A DNA stretch of 64,000 nt from Rhizobium binae (GCF_017357225.1 NZ_CP071604.1:809001-873000); one strand, 5' to 3'. Shown: positions 7,791-19,227, counted from the first letter of the stretch. Translations and numbers: made by a program. The notes: generated from the sequence alone by a model not told the origin.

Positions 7791-8795
7791 ATGTTGCGTT
7801 TTTTTATCGGCCGCCTCGCGGTGCTGATCCCGACATTCCTCGGCGTTTCCCTGATTGCCTTCTCATTCATCCGCCTGCTTCCCGGCGATCCCGTCATGCT
7901 TCTGTCGGGGGAACGTGTCATGGCGCCGGAACGGCACGCCCAGATCATGCATGATCTCGGTTTCGACCGGCCCATGTACGTGCAATATTTCGATTATCTC
8001 GGAAAAGTGCTGCATGGCGATCTCGGCACATCGATCGTCACCAAGCGGCCCGTCCTCGGCGAATTCCTGACGCTGTTTCCGGCAACGCTGGAACTTTCCT
8101 TCTGCGCCATCATCCTCGCCGTCTGTCTTGGCGTGCCCGCCGGCATCTTTGCCGCCGTCAAGCGAGGCACGTGGTTCGATCAAAGCGTGATGGGTGTTGC
8201 ACTGATCGGTTATTCCATGCCGATTTTCTGGTGGGGCCTGCTGCTCATCATCTTCTTCTCCGGCTATCTTGGCTGGACGCCGGTTTCCGGCCGCATTTCG
8301 CTGATGTATTTCTTCAAGCCGGTCACCGGCTTCATGCTGATCGACAGTCTGCTCTCCGGTCAGAAGGGGGCTTTTGCCTCTGCCGTCAGCTATCTCATCC
8401 TGCCGACCATCGTGCTGGCGACCATCCCGCTCGCCGTCATCGCCCGCCAGACCCGTTCGGCGATGCTGGAAGTTCTCGGCGAAGATTATGTCCGCACCGC
8501 GCGCTCGAAAGGCTTGAAGCCCTTGCGCGTCGTCGGCGTGCATGCGCTGCGCAACGCCATGATCCCCGTCATTACCACGATCGGCCTGCAGATCGGCGTT
8601 CTTCTCGCCGGCGCCATTCTGACCGAGACGATCTTTTCCTGGCCAGGCATCGGCAAATGGATGGTCGATTCGGTCTTCAAGCGCGATTACGCCGTCGTCC
8701 AGGGGGGTCTTCTGCTGATCGCCGGCGTTATCATGCTGGTCAATCTGATTGTTGATGTCCTCTATGGCTTCATCAATCCGCGCATTCGTCACTAG
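7791..8795 (+). CDS. dppB: Dipeptide ABC transporter permease DppB
   Basis: The 334-residue inner-membrane permease has the DppB/OppB layout: an N-terminal helix (residues 8-30), a long periplasmic stretch with LLPGDPVMLLSGER, and five more helices. The EAA loop that contacts the ATPase is EDYVRTARSKGLKPLRVVGVH (about residues 233-253). It forms the channel with DppC for peptides brought by DppA. It begins 20 bases after the dppA/dppB stem-loop and lies nine bases before dppC. Confidence 0.92.
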   Translation: MLRFFIGRLAVLIPTFLGVSLIAFSFIRLLPGDPVMLLSGERVMAPERHAQIMHDLGFDRPMYVQYFDYLGKVLHGDLGTSIVTKRPVLGEFLTLFPATLELSFCAIILAVCLGVPAGIFAAVKRGTWFDQSVMGVALIGYSMPIFWWGLLLIIFFSGYLGWTPVSGRISLMYFFKPVTGFMLIDSLLSGQKGAFASAVSYLILPTIVLATIPLAVIARQTRSAMLEVLGEDYVRTARSKGLKPLRVVGVHALRNAMIPVITTIGLQIGVLLAGAILTETIFSWPGIGKWMVDSVFKRDYAVVQGGLLLIAGVIMLVNLIVDVLYGFINPRIRH

Positions 8796-8804
8796 GAGCG
8801 GTCC

Positions 8805-9694
<890 letters not shown>

Positions 9695-9695
<1 letters not shown>

Positions 9696-10707
9696 TGCCA
9701 CTTCTCGAAATCGAAAATCTGACCGTCGAATTCCAGACCTCGTCCGGTCTTTTCCGCGCCGTCGATGGCGTCTCGCTCGCCTGCGACAAGGGTGAGATCC
9801 TGTCGGTCGTTGGTGAATCCGGCTCCGGCAAATCCGTCGCCATGCTGGCTTTGATGGGGCTTTTGCCCTGGACGGCGAAGATCACTGCCGACCGCATGCA
9901 GTTCGATGGCCAGGACCTGCGCGGCATTTCCGGCCGCCAGCGCCGCAGGATCGTCGGCAAGGACATGGCGATGATCTTCCAGGAGCCGATGTCGAGCCTT
10001 AACCCGTGCTTCACGGTCGGTTTCCAGCTCGGTGAGACGCTGCGCGTCCATATGGGCCTCAACCGGAAGGAGCGCCGCGAACGTTCGATCGAGCTCCTGA
10101 GTCTCGTCGGCATCCCGGCGCCGGAAGATCGCCTGTCGAACTTCCCGCACCAGATGTCGGGCGGCATGAGCCAGCGCGTCATGATCGCCATGGCCCTTGC
10201 CTGCAATCCGAAGCTCTTGATCGCCGACGAGCCGACGACCGCGCTCGACGTGACGATCCAGGCGCAGATCCTCGACCTGCTCGTGCGCCTGCAGAAGGAG
10301 CAGGGCATGGCGCTGGTGCTGATCACCCACGACATGGGAGTCGTTGCCGAAACCGCCGAGCGCGTGCAGGTGCAATATGCCGGCCAGAAGGTCGAAGAGC
10401 AGCCGGTGAAGGCGCTGTTCCGCGATCCGCATCATCCCTATACGGCGGCCCTGCTTGCCGCCCTGCCGGAGCGCGCCAAAGTCGGCCAGCGCCTTCCCTC
10501 GATCGCCGGCGTCGTGCCCGGCCAGCATGGCCGCCCGACAGGCTGTCTGTTCGCGCCGCGCTGCGGCTACGCCACGGTCGAATGTGATCGCGGCGTCGTG
10601 CGCCAGGGGCCGGAGCTCGGGCTGGCACTCTGCAATTATCCCTTGAAGGACGGCAAGCCGCTCGGGCATCCCGGCGTCATGGCCAATGAAACTGCAGGAG
10701 ACCTGGT

Positions 10708-10711
<4 letters not shown>
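9695..10711 (+). CDS. dppD: Dipeptide ABC transporter ATPase DppD
   Basis: The first of the paired ATPases, 338 residues. It shows Walker A GESGSGKSV, a Q-loop IFQEPMSSL, the signature SGGMSQRV, Walker B LLIADEPTTALD and the switch histidine in LITHDMG. The C-terminal oligopeptide-transporter extension carries cysteines (GCLFAPRCGYATVECD), which in some relatives bind an iron-sulfur cluster. I took the ATG at 9695; a GTG one codon earlier is possible. It overlaps dppF by four bases (ATGA). Confidence 0.92.
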
Positions 10712-11661
<950 letters not shown>

Positions 11662-11688
11662 GCGGGAAGCCGGAGCCTCGGAGGGATC

Positions 11689-12228
11689 ATGCCGGAAGAG
11701 CGGTTGAACAAACCCCATGCGATCATCGTCATGGGCGTCAGCGGCTGCGGCAAGTCCTCCGTCGGCGAGAAGCTGGCGGCAGCCCTGCATCTTGCCTTCA
11801 TCGAAGGCGACGCGCTGCATCCGGCCGCCAATGTCGAGAAGATGTCGAAGGGCATTTCACTGACCGACGAGGACCGGATGCCCTGGCTCGACCGTATCGG
11901 CGAAGACATCAAGGCCTCGCTGGAAAAAGGCCAGGGCATCATCGTCTCCTGCTCGGCGCTGAAGCGCACTTATCGCGACAGGTTGCGGGCGGCGGCCGGT
12001 GGCAACCTGTTCTTCGTTTACCTCGAAGGCTCCAAGGCCTTGCTGACCAAACGAATGGGTGAGCGCAAGGGCCATTTCATGCCGGTCTCGCTGCTCGAAA
12101 GCCAGCTGGCGACGCTGGAGGTGCCAACAGGCGAGCCGGGCGTCGTCACCGTCGATATCGACGATACGATCGACGGCATCGCGGCAACGGCGCTCAAGGG
12201 CCTTGCCTCGCTCGGCGTCACGGGTTGA
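11689..12228 (+). CDS. gntK: Gluconokinase
   Basis: A 179-residue kinase of the GntK/IdnK family that phosphorylates gluconate to 6-phosphogluconate, feeding the Entner-Doudoroff or pentose-phosphate route. The P-loop is MGVSGCGKSSVG (residues 15-26). The substrate-binding segment FIEGDALHPAANVEKM and the family motif CSALKRTYRDRLR are present. It lies 27 bases after dppF with its own ribosome site (CGGAGGG). Its 3' end overlaps the convergent oxidoreductase gene by 11 bases. Confidence 0.9.
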   Translation: MPEERLNKPHAIIVMGVSGCGKSSVGEKLAAALHLAFIEGDALHPAANVEKMSKGISLTDEDRMPWLDRIGEDIKASLEKGQGIIVSCSALKRTYRDRLRAAAGGNLFFVYLEGSKALLTKRMGERKGHFMPVSLLESQLATLEVPTGEPGVVTVDIDDTIDGIAATALKGLASLGVTG

Positions 12229-13465
12229 AACGCGCAGGCGAATAGGCCGCAATATCGATGAATGGTTTTTCGCCGGTTATGAGCTCTGCGAGCACGCGGC
12301 CGGTCACCGGCCCGAGCGTCAGCCCGTGATGGGCATGACCGAAGGCAAACCACAAGCCCTGGTGGCGCGGCGCCTTGCCGATAACGGGCATCATGTCGGG
12401 CGTGCAGGGACGCGCGCCCATCCACGGTTCGGGATCGAGCCTGTCGCCGAGCGGGAAGATCGTGCGGGCCACCGCTTCGGCCCGGTCGAGCTGAACCGGC
12501 GTCTTCGGTGCGTCGAGCGTTGCGAACTCCGCTCCCGTCGTCAGCCGGATGCCGCGGCGCATCGGCACCAGGAGATAGCCGCGTTCGGCGTCCAGCATCC
12601 AGTTGTTGAGCACGGCATCGCCCTTGGCGGCATAATGCATGTGATAGCCGCGCTTGACGCCGAGCGGAAAAGAATAACCGAGCCGTCGCGTTGCGAGCGC
12701 CGCCCAGGGGCCGAGCGCGATCACCGCATCGTCGGCCTCGAGCGGGCCTTCCCCAGTCATGATCTTCCAGCCCGAGCCGAACGGGCCGAACGAGGCGGCG
12801 TCGCCTGTGACGAAGCGGCCGCCGAGGCTTTCGAAATAGCGGCGATAGGCTGAGGTCAGCGCATGCGGGTCGAGCACCGACCAGGGATCGCGCCAGCGGA
12901 TAGCGCCGGCAAAATCGCCTGTCATGTCGGGCTCGATGCGGGCGATATCGGCGGATGTCAGGCTGTCATAGTCCACCCCGAATTCATTCTGCCAGAGTGC
13001 GGCCTCTGCCAGGGCCTCGTCTCGCCTGGCCTGCGTGCGGAAAATCTTTATCCAGCCATCCCTGCGGATCAGCGCTTGCGCCTCTGAAGCCTCGATCAGA
13101 TCCTTGTGTTCGGCAATCGAATTTTCGATCAGCGGCGCATAGGCGCGGGTGATGATTGCGTGCCGCCGCGCATTGGAATTCCACCAGTAGCGGGCGAGAA
13201 AAGCGAGCTGGCTCGGCAGGGTGCTGACATGGTAGTGCGCATCGATGCGGTTATTCAAAGCATAACGCAGCAACAGGCCGAGCTGCTGCGGAAAGCCGTA
13301 GGGCGCGACACCTTCGCGCTGGATCAGGCCGGCATTGCCGAAGGAGGTTTCGCTGCCTGGATCCTTGCGGTCGATCAGTGCCACCTGCCGGCCGCGCCGC
13401 TGGAGATGGATGGCCGCCGACACGCCGACGATACCGGCGCCGAGCACGATTGCATTTTTCGTCAT
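12218..13465 (-). CDS. FAD-dependent amino-acid oxidase/dehydrogenase (DadA-like)
   Basis: This 415-residue DAO-family flavoprotein has an N-terminal Rossmann motif VLGAGIVGVSAAIHLQRRG (residues 7-25), the DadA-type stretch SFGNAGLIQREGVAPYGFP, and the C-terminal FAD-contact motif PWMGARPCTPDMMPVIG followed by AFGHAHHGLTLGP. It probably oxidises a D-amino acid and passes electrons to the respiratory chain. DadA is best known for D-alanine, but no alanine racemase gene is adjacent, so the substrate is open. It is monocistronic, with its promoter in the 84-base gap before the methyltransferase gene. Confidence 0.82.
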   Translation of the reverse strand: MTKNAIVLGAGIVGVSAAIHLQRRGRQVALIDRKDPGSETSFGNAGLIQREGVAPYGFPQQLGLLLRYALNNRIDAHYHVSTLPSQLAFLARYWWNSNARRHAIITRAYAPLIENSIAEHKDLIEASEAQALIRRDGWIKIFRTQARRDEALAEAALWQNEFGVDYDSLTSADIARIEPDMTGDFAGAIRWRDPWSVLDPHALTSAYRRYFESLGGRFVTGDAASFGPFGSGWKIMTGEGPLEADDAVIALGPWAALATRRLGYSFPLGVKRGYHMHYAAKGDAVLNNWMLDAERGYLLVPMRRGIRLTTGAEFATLDAPKTPVQLDRAEAVARTIFPLGDRLDPEPWMGARPCTPDMMPVIGKAPRHQGLWFAFGHAHHGLTLGPVTGRVLAELITGEKPFIDIAAYSPARFNP

Positions 13466-13549
13466 TCCCCTAGATTCCGCATTGTTATCAGGGTGAAAAT
13501 GCCCCCGCCGATAGTGCGGTGCAAACGAAAAATCGCATTCATTTCAAAA

Positions 13550-14041
13550 TCATTGCGCTTTGAGTGCGGCATTTTCGGCCTTCATGCGGACAAGGAGAAC
13601 GCAGGCGTTGAGAAGCGAGAAGCCAATCGCATAAAGCGGCAGTCCGAAGGCCAGGGGAAGGGCGGCGATCTCGCCGACAACGATCGCGTAGTTCGGGTGC
13701 CGGAGGAAGCGATAGGGACCGGATCTGGCGAGCGGTGTGCCGGGCAGGATGATGATGCGTGTCGTCCAGCGGTCTTTCAAGGTCGCCAGCACCCAGAGCC
13801 GCAGTGCCTGCAGCCCGATAAACACCGCAAACCAGAAGAGATCGACCGGCCTGCCCGGCGCCAGCAGCCAGAGGCCGATGATCCAGCCGGCATGCAGCGC
13901 CACCATGGCGGGATAGTGTTCCGGCGCCACTTCCCTGGCGCCTCTGGCGAGAAGGGCGGCGGTGTTGCGCCGGGCAAGGACGAGTTCGCCAAGCCGCTGC
14001 AACGTCACGAAGCTGAGCAGCGCGATCGACGGCCACATCAT
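13550..14041 (-). CDS. Isoprenylcysteine carboxyl methyltransferase-family protein, partner of the type III PKS
   Basis: An integral membrane protein of about 163 residues with four to five helices and the ICMT/SrsB-type motif GPYRFLRHPNYAIVVGE near residue 107, where RHPNY contributes to S-adenosylmethionine binding. The start ATG overlaps the stop of the polyketide synthase gene (TGATG), with GAGGAG upstream. A TTG one codon earlier is also possible. Known analogues, Bacillus BpsB and Streptomyces SrsB, O-methylate the alkylpyrones or alkylresorcinols made by their neighbouring type III PKS; the same role is inferred here. Confidence 0.8.
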   Translation of the reverse strand: MMWPSIALLSFVTLQRLGELVLARRNTAALLARGAREVAPEHYPAMVALHAGWIIGLWLLAPGRPVDLFWFAVFIGLQALRLWVLATLKDRWTTRIIILPGTPLARSGPYRFLRHPNYAIVVGEIAALPLAFGLPLYAIGFSLLNACVLLVRMKAENAALKAQ

Positions 14042-15090
14042 CAAATTCTCCTCAGCGTCACGCAGCTCGCCGAGAAGCCCGGCCCCATCGCGATCATCGC
14101 CGCGCGCTCCGGCAATCCGGCGCGGATCGCCCGCTCCAGCACGAAGAGAATGGTCGGCGAGGACATATTGCCGTAGTCGGCAAGCACGCCACGCTCGTGA
14201 TCGAGAGCGCCTGGCGTCAGCGACAGCGCGCTTTCCATCGCGGCCAGCACTTTCGTGCCGCCGGGGTGACAGATGAAGCGGTCGATATCATCAGGTGTCA
14301 GCCCGTTCCGCGCCAGAATGGCCGCCACCGCCGGGCCGAGCTCCTGCTCGGCAAAGGGCGGCAACGCTTGCGCCAGCACGATGCCGAAGCCGCCATCGTC
14401 GATCTTCCAGCCCATGATATCGAGGGTATCGGGAAAGAGATGCTCGCCGGTCGATTCCACTTCCGCCATCCCGCCATCGCCCGTTCGCAACACACAGGCG
14501 GCGGCGCCGTCGCCGAAAAGCGCCGTTGCGATGATGTTCGGCCGCGTCAGCTCGTCGAGGCGGAAAGCCAGCGTGCAAAGCTCGACCGAGACGAAGAGCA
14601 CGACGGCGCCCGGCCGGCTGCGCGCCAGCCGCGCGGCGATGGCAAAGCCCGACACACCGGCGGCACAGCCGAGCCCGAACACCGGCACCCGCTCGATATC
14701 GGCCCTGAAACCCATCCGGCGGGCCATCTGCGCATCAAGGCTCGGCGTCGTAAAACCGGTGGACGAAACCGTGACGACACAGTCGACATCCCCGGCCTCG
14801 AGGCCCGCTTGATGAAGGGCTGAGCTGGCGGTCTCGACGAAGAGCCCGCTTGCCACCTCCGCATAGGCCTGCATCCGGTCCTGCCAGCCATGGGCGTCGT
14901 CGAACCAGGCAAGCGGCCGCGCAGCATGGCGCTTTTGGATGCCGGCACTGTCGAAGACGCGGGCAAGATGGCGGAAGTCCTCGAAACGGTCGGCAAATAG
15001 CCGGGCGGAGGCTTCGAGTGCATGCTGCTGGGAAATGACATGTTCGGGTGCGGCGACGGCGAGGCCGGCCAGTTTTACGCTATCTGTCAC
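14041..15090 (-). CDS. Type III polyketide synthase (chalcone-synthase-like)
   Basis: The 349 residues form a thiolase fold with the full type III PKS triad visible: Cys142 in FGLGCAAGVSG, His275 in FICHPGGTKV and Asn308 in LADYGNMSSPT. These enzymes extend a fatty acyl-CoA with malonyl-CoA and cyclise it to alkylpyrones or alkylresorcinols, which are membrane phenolic lipids. It forms a two-gene operon with an ICMT-family methyltransferase, the BpsA-BpsB arrangement. It is divergent from the TPR gene. Product identity (pyrone versus resorcinol) cannot be read from sequence. Confidence 0.88.
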   Translation of the reverse strand: MTDSVKLAGLAVAAPEHVISQQHALEASARLFADRFEDFRHLARVFDSAGIQKRHAARPLAWFDDAHGWQDRMQAYAEVASGLFVETASSALHQAGLEAGDVDCVVTVSSTGFTTPSLDAQMARRMGFRADIERVPVFGLGCAAGVSGFAIAARLARSRPGAVVLFVSVELCTLAFRLDELTRPNIIATALFGDGAAACVLRTGDGGMAEVESTGEHLFPDTLDIMGWKIDDGGFGIVLAQALPPFAEQELGPAVAAILARNGLTPDDIDRFICHPGGTKVLAAMESALSLTPGALDHERGVLADYGNMSSPTILFVLERAIRAGLPERAAMIAMGPGFSASCVTLRRI

Positions 15091-15258
15091 AGAATTCTCC
15101 TTGTCCTTCCTGGCGTAACGCCGAGAACACCCGGTCCGGATGGTTTATTCGGCCCCCGTAGCTTCACGAAGCCGTGATGAAGAAAATAGGAGGGCTGACG
15201 AATAAAGCCCGGGGCAGCGGTGTTTTCTCCTCGCAACGTCACTTTCCAGGAGTTTCCC
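15091..15258. promoter_or_regulatory. Divergent promoter region, PKS operon and TPR gene
   Basis: A gap of 168 bases between the minus-strand PKS and the plus-strand TPR protein. It must hold both promoters. The TPR gene has AGGAG upstream of its ATG. I did not identify a specific operator. Confidence 0.4.
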
Positions 15259-15795
15259 ATGACAATCATCACAGCCCGTTTTGCTTCCATCCTTCTCGGC
15301 GGCTGCCTTGCCGCTTCCGGTTTCGCCGGCCCGATGTTTGCTGCTGGCAATGACAGCAGCACGATGCCGACCTGCAAGAAGGGCGAGATCTACGACCAGA
15401 AGACCAAGAAATGCGTCAAGCAGCAGAGCGCCAACGTCTCGGACGAGAACCGCACTGACTATGCCTACTCGCTGGCCAAGGCCGGCCGTTATCAGGAGGC
15501 GCTTGCTATGCTCGACACGGTCAAGGACCAGAACAGCGCCGAGGTGCTCAACTATCGCGGTTATGCCACCCGCAAGCTCGGCCGCACCGACGAAGGTATC
15601 TCCTATTACCTCCAATCGGTGAAGATGGATCCGCAATATGCCAAGGTCCGCGAATATCTCGGTGAAGCTTACGTCATCAAGGGCCGGCTTGATCTCGCCA
15701 AGGAGCAACTGACAACCATAAAGGCGATCTGCGGCACAGCCTGCGAGGAGTATCTGGATCTGAACGCAGCCATCCTCGATCCGTCGAAGATCTGA
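15259..15795 (+). CDS. Exported TPR-repeat protein
   Basis: This 178-residue protein has a Sec signal peptide (residues 1-29, hydrophobic core FASILLGGCLAASGFAG). A short spacer with two cysteines follows (CKKGEIYDQKTKKC), then about three TPR units from residue 66 on, including YAYSLAKAGRYQEALAMLD and VLNYRGYATRKLGRTDEGI. The ATG at 15259 has AGGAG six bases upstream; a start 13 codons earlier would spoil the signal peptide. Probably a periplasmic scaffold. It precedes the sigma factor by 44 bases and may share its transcript. Confidence 0.75.
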   Translation: MTIITARFASILLGGCLAASGFAGPMFAAGNDSSTMPTCKKGEIYDQKTKKCVKQQSANVSDENRTDYAYSLAKAGRYQEALAMLDTVKDQNSAEVLNYRGYATRKLGRTDEGISYYLQSVKMDPQYAKVREYLGEAYVIKGRLDLAKEQLTTIKAICGTACEEYLDLNAAILDPSKI

Positions 15796-15839
15796 TTGCC
15801 GGCATGGGCGGGAAGCTGGAACCAGAAAGGCATGTGAGA

Positions 15840-16445
15840 ATGTCGGTCGCGCGTACCTCGTTTCCTGCCTATAGTCGCGCGAGGACGGAATCGCCGGTTC
15901 ATCCGGCGGTTCCGAAACATGCAGAATCGTCGGAGGCGGCCATCGCCAGCGCAGCGGATATCAGGAGCGGCCTGACGGAAAATCTGGCAAGGCTCTGGCG
16001 TTATGGTTTCGTTCTCTCGCATCAGCGCGATGTCGCCGATGACCTGGTGCAGGCGACCTGCCTGCGCGCGCTGGAGCGCGCCGATCAGTTCGTCCCCGGC
16101 ACCCGGCTCGACCGCTGGCTGTTTTCGATCCTGCATTCGATCTGGCTGAACGAAATCCGCTCGCGCCGGGTGCGCCAGGGCCAGGGTTTCGTCGATGCCG
16201 GCGAGGTGCTGACCTTCGACGGCGCGCACGACACCGAGACCCATGTGATGGCGAGCCAAGTGCTGAAACAGGTGAGTGCGTTGCCGGAGGCGCAGCGAAC
16301 GGCGGTTTTCCTCGCCTATGTCGAAGGACTTTCCTATCGCGAGGTTGCGGGCATACTGGATATTCCGATCGGGACCGTCATGAGCCGGCTGGCGTCTGCC
16401 CGCGCCAGGCTCTCCGGCGACGAGCGGGAAGGGGGACGGCAATGA
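15840..16445 (+). CDS. ECF-type RNA polymerase sigma factor
   Basis: About 201 residues in the sigma-70 region 2 plus region 4 layout of ECF sigmas: region 2 with HQRDVADDLVQATCLRALER and region 4 with LPEAQRTAVFLAYVEGLSY plus the helix-turn-helix YREVAGILDIPIGTVMSRL. I chose the ATG at 15840 with AAAGG upstream; an ATG at 15804 would add 12 residues. The stop overlaps the anti-sigma start by four bases (ATGA), a hallmark of a coupled sigma/anti-sigma pair. The trigger is not evident. Confidence 0.88.
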   Translation: MSVARTSFPAYSRARTESPVHPAVPKHAESSEAAIASAADIRSGLTENLARLWRYGFVLSHQRDVADDLVQATCLRALERADQFVPGTRLDRWLFSILHSIWLNEIRSRRVRQGQGFVDAGEVLTFDGAHDTETHVMASQVLKQVSALPEAQRTAVFLAYVEGLSYREVAGILDIPIGTVMSRLASARARLSGDEREGGRQ

Positions 16446-17242
16446 TTACGAAATCCACCATTCCCTCCGACGAGGATCTGACCGCCTTCATCGATGGCGA
16501 ACTGACGGCCGAAGAGGCAGCCCGGATCGAGGCTATTGTGAAGCAGGACGAGAGCGTCGCCGAACGGCTGGAGTTCCTGGCACGCGCCAGCCTGCCGTTC
16601 GAGCAGGCCTTTGCCCCGCTGCTCCAGGAGGCTCCGCGCGAGAAGCTGGAGAGAATGCTCGCCACCATCCCGGCGCGGGAGAGTGCAAATACGCTCTCAG
16701 CGCCCGCTGCCACGCGCCGCCGCTTCCTTGGGGCGCTTGCTGCCTCGCTCGTCGCCGGCATTGCGATCGATCGCGCCGTCCTCGGCCTCGGCAGAGGCTT
16801 TTCGGCAAAGGACGAAACCAGCGAATGGCGTGCCGTGGTGGCCGACTATATCTCGCTCTATACCGAGGAAACGCTCGCCGGCCCGACGCCCGCAAGGGAG
16901 TCTCAGGCTGCCCAGCTCGCCCGCCTCGACGAAAAGCTCGGCCTGTCGCTCTCTGCCGAAGCCGTCTCGCTTCCGGGTGTCGATTTCAAACGCGTCCTGC
17001 TGCTGCAATATGACGGCAAGCCGCTCGCCCAGATCGCCTATCTGGACCCTGAAACCGGGCCGATGGCGCTTTGCATCGTCCGCTCCGATGCCGGTCCCAA
17101 GGCGCCGCACCTCGAAAGCCGCAAAGGCATGAACATCGTCTACTGGTCGAACGGGGAACACGCCTTCATGCTGATCGGCCATGCGCCGTCTGACAGGATG
17201 GCAGCGATTGCGGATGGGGTGCGTGGCAGGGTGGATGTGTAA
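16442..17242 (+). CDS. Membrane-anchored anti-sigma factor
   Basis: A 266-residue protein. Its N-terminal anti-sigma domain (DEDLTAFIDGELTAEEAARI, residues 10-29) is followed by a single membrane helix after an RRRFLGALAASLVAG segment near residue 90 and then a periplasmic domain of about 150 residues. The N-terminal domain lacks the HxxxCxxC motif of zinc-binding anti-sigmas, so direct zinc or redox sensing by that motif is excluded. The arrangement with the ECF gene indicates that it holds the sigma factor at the membrane. Confidence 0.82.
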   Translation: MITKSTIPSDEDLTAFIDGELTAEEAARIEAIVKQDESVAERLEFLARASLPFEQAFAPLLQEAPREKLERMLATIPARESANTLSAPAATRRRFLGALAASLVAGIAIDRAVLGLGRGFSAKDETSEWRAVVADYISLYTEETLAGPTPARESQAAQLARLDEKLGLSLSAEAVSLPGVDFKRVLLLQYDGKPLAQIAYLDPETGPMALCIVRSDAGPKAPHLESRKGMNIVYWSNGEHAFMLIGHAPSDRMAAIADGVRGRVDV

Positions 17243-17469
17243 GCCCATACCTTACGCACAGTCGGGCAGCGGGCTGGCGGGTTGGTGAAGGCGAGCGCAG
17301 TTTTGGAACGACAGGCTGGACCGCAAATTCAAAAACGCTGATTTTCGGCCTCGCGCATCGGCCGCAAACAGAAATATCCCTGGATCAGGAGCCGCCGAGC
17401 TCTCTGACCGCTGCCACTCCCTCCAGCGTTTCGACGCCTTCGATGACGCGCGCGGCGCCGTGGTCGCGA
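17243..17469. other. Gap between anti-sigma gene and rfb operon
   Basis: These 227 bases have no supportable gene. Just past the rfbA stop, a minus-strand frame reads HGAARVIEGVETLEGV and ends RELGGS before a stop (about 17395-17470). It looks like the C-terminal tail of a sugar-epimerase or glycosyltransferase and could be a remnant, but it is too short to assign. No terminator for either flanking operon is obvious. Confidence 0.35.
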
Positions 17470-18336
17470 CTATTCGGTCAGCAGGCCGCGCAGATATTGG
17501 CCGTAATCGCCTTTGCCGGCTTTGGCGGCAATCTGGGCGAACTGCTCTTTCGTGATGAAACCTTTCGCCAGCGCGATTTCTTCCGGGCAGGCGATCTTGA
17601 AGCCCTGGCGTTTTTCCAGCGTGCGGACGAACTCCCCGGCCTCGAGCAGGCTTTCGGGTGTGCCGGTGTCAAGCCAGGCATATCCCCGGCCCATCATCGA
17701 CACACGCAGCTTGCCCCGCTCCAGATAGGTCTTGTTGACATCGGTAATCTCATATTCGCCGCGCGCCGATGGCTTCAGATTGGCGGCGATATTGACGACG
17801 TCGGCGTCGTAGAAATAAAGGCCGGTGACGGCCCAGTGCGATTTCGGCTTCGCCGGCTTTTCTTCGATAGAGATCGCATTCATGTCGCTGCCGAATTCGA
17901 CGACGCCGTAGCGTTCGGGATCGTGCACGTGATAGGCAAAGACCGTCGCGCCGTCACCCTTGGATACGCCCTCTTCAAGCAGTTCGGGAAGACCGTGGCC
18001 GAAATAGATATTGTCGCCGAGGATAAGACAGGACGGGCCGCCCGCCACGAAATCCGCTCCGATGATAAAGGCTTGGGCCAGTCCATCCGGACTTGGCTGG
18101 ACGGCATAGCTGAGTGACATGCCCCATTCGCTGCCGTCACCCAGCAGCCGCTGAAAAAGCGGCATATCGTGCGGGGTGGAGATGATCAGAACTTCCCGTA
18201 TGCCGGCCAGCATCAAGGTGGTCAGCGGGTAGTAGATCATCGGTTTGTCGTAGATCGGAAGCAACTGCTTCGATATGGAATGAGTCATCGGGTGCAGGCG
18301 GCTGCCGCTCCCTCCCGCAAGCACAATGCCTTTCAT
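17470..18336 (-). CDS. rfbA: Glucose-1-phosphate thymidylyltransferase
   Basis: The 288-residue enzyme joins dTTP and glucose-1-phosphate to dTDP-glucose, the first step to dTDP-L-rhamnose. The nucleotide-binding signature is [13 protein letters not shown] (residues 6-18), with DKPMIYYPL and the sugar-binding EEKPAKPKS. It is the last gene of an rfbC-B-D-A operon; its start overlaps the rfbD stop by four bases. Confidence 0.93.
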   Translation of the reverse strand: MKGIVLAGGSGSRLHPMTHSISKQLLPIYDKPMIYYPLTTLMLAGIREVLIISTPHDMPLFQRLLGDGSEWGMSLSYAVQPSPDGLAQAFIIGADFVAGGPSCLILGDNIYFGHGLPELLEEGVSKGDGATVFAYHVHDPERYGVVEFGSDMNAISIEEKPAKPKSHWAVTGLYFYDADVVNIAANLKPSARGEYEITDVNKTYLERGKLRVSMMGRGYAWLDTGTPESLLEAGEFVRTLEKRQGFKIACPEEIALAKGFITKEQFAQIAAKAGKGDYGQYLRGLLTE

Positions 18337-19226
18337 ACGGCCTCCTTCGATTCTTCCAAGAGCTTCGTCACCGCCGTCCGCGTCGACACCCGCCAGTCCG
18401 GCATGCTCACGCCATAAAGGCTCCTCAACTTATCGCAGCACAGGATGGAATTGGCCGGTCGTTTCGCCGCTGTGGGATAGTCGGCGGTTGCGATATCCGT
18501 GACGGTGACGCCTCTTCCGGTCTTTTCCTGGCGAATGGAGAATATATATCGGGCAAACTCGGCCCAGTTGGTTTCACCGCTGCCGGCCAAATGAAAGACG
18601 CCCCGCAAGGGCGGATTGGCGTCCTGTGTCAGTCTGCCGGTGATTTTGACGATGGCGTCGGCTATGTCATGGGCGGAGGTCGGGCAGCCCTGTTGATCGC
18701 TCACAACGCTCAACGCGTCCCGCGTCTCTGCAAGCCGCAGCATGGTTTTTACGAAGTTGTGGCCAAAAATCGAATAGACCCAGGCCGTGCGCAGAATGAC
18801 ATGATTTTCGTTCGCTGCGGCAACCGCATATTCGCCCTCGAGCTTCGATCTGCCATAGATGGAGACCGGTCCGACCGGGTCGCTCTCGACATAGGGGCTT
18901 GGCTTGTCTCCATTGAAAACGTAATCGGTCGAAAGATGGATGACGGGGAGGGCGAGATCGGCAGCTGCGGCGGCGACGGCACTTGCGCCGTCTCGATTAA
19001 CGGCGAATGCCGACGCCTCGTCGCTTTCGGCCCTATCGACCGCCGTGTAGGCCGCCGACGAGACGACGACGTCAGGCCTGATCCCGGCGATGGTTTCGCG
19101 CACCGTCGAAGGCTCGAGTAAATCCAACTCCGGCCGTCCCACGGCGATGATCTCGACGCCGGGCAGCTTCAACGCTTGCAACGCCGAAGTCACCTGGCCG
19201 CTCTTGCCTGTTACCGCGATGCGCAT
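18333..19226 (-). CDS. rfbD: dTDP-4-dehydrorhamnose reductase
   Basis: A short-chain-type reductase of 297 residues that performs the last step to dTDP-L-rhamnose with NAD(P)H. The N-terminal motif is [15 protein letters not shown], with [11 protein letters not shown] carrying the catalytic threonine region and YGRSKLEGE carrying Tyr and Lys. It is third in the rfbCBDA operon, one base from rfbB, and overlaps rfbA. Confidence 0.92.
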   Translation of the reverse strand: MRIAVTGKSGQVTSALQALKLPGVEIIAVGRPELDLLEPSTVRETIAGIRPDVVVSSAAYTAVDRAESDEASAFAVNRDGASAVAAAAADLALPVIHLSTDYVFNGDKPSPYVESDPVGPVSIYGRSKLEGEYAVAAANENHVILRTAWVYSIFGHNFVKTMLRLAETRDALSVVSDQQGCPTSAHDIADAIVKITGRLTQDANPPLRGVFHLAGSGETNWAEFARYIFSIRQEKTGRGVTVTDIATADYPTAAKRPANSILCCDKLRSLYGVSMPDWRVSTRTAVTKLLEESKEAV

Positions 19227-19227
19227 C

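Noticed and set aside
12059..14176. Long plus-strand frames opposite the DadA-like and methyltransferase genes
   Set aside because: They run across two separate genes on the other strand and have no protein-like pattern.
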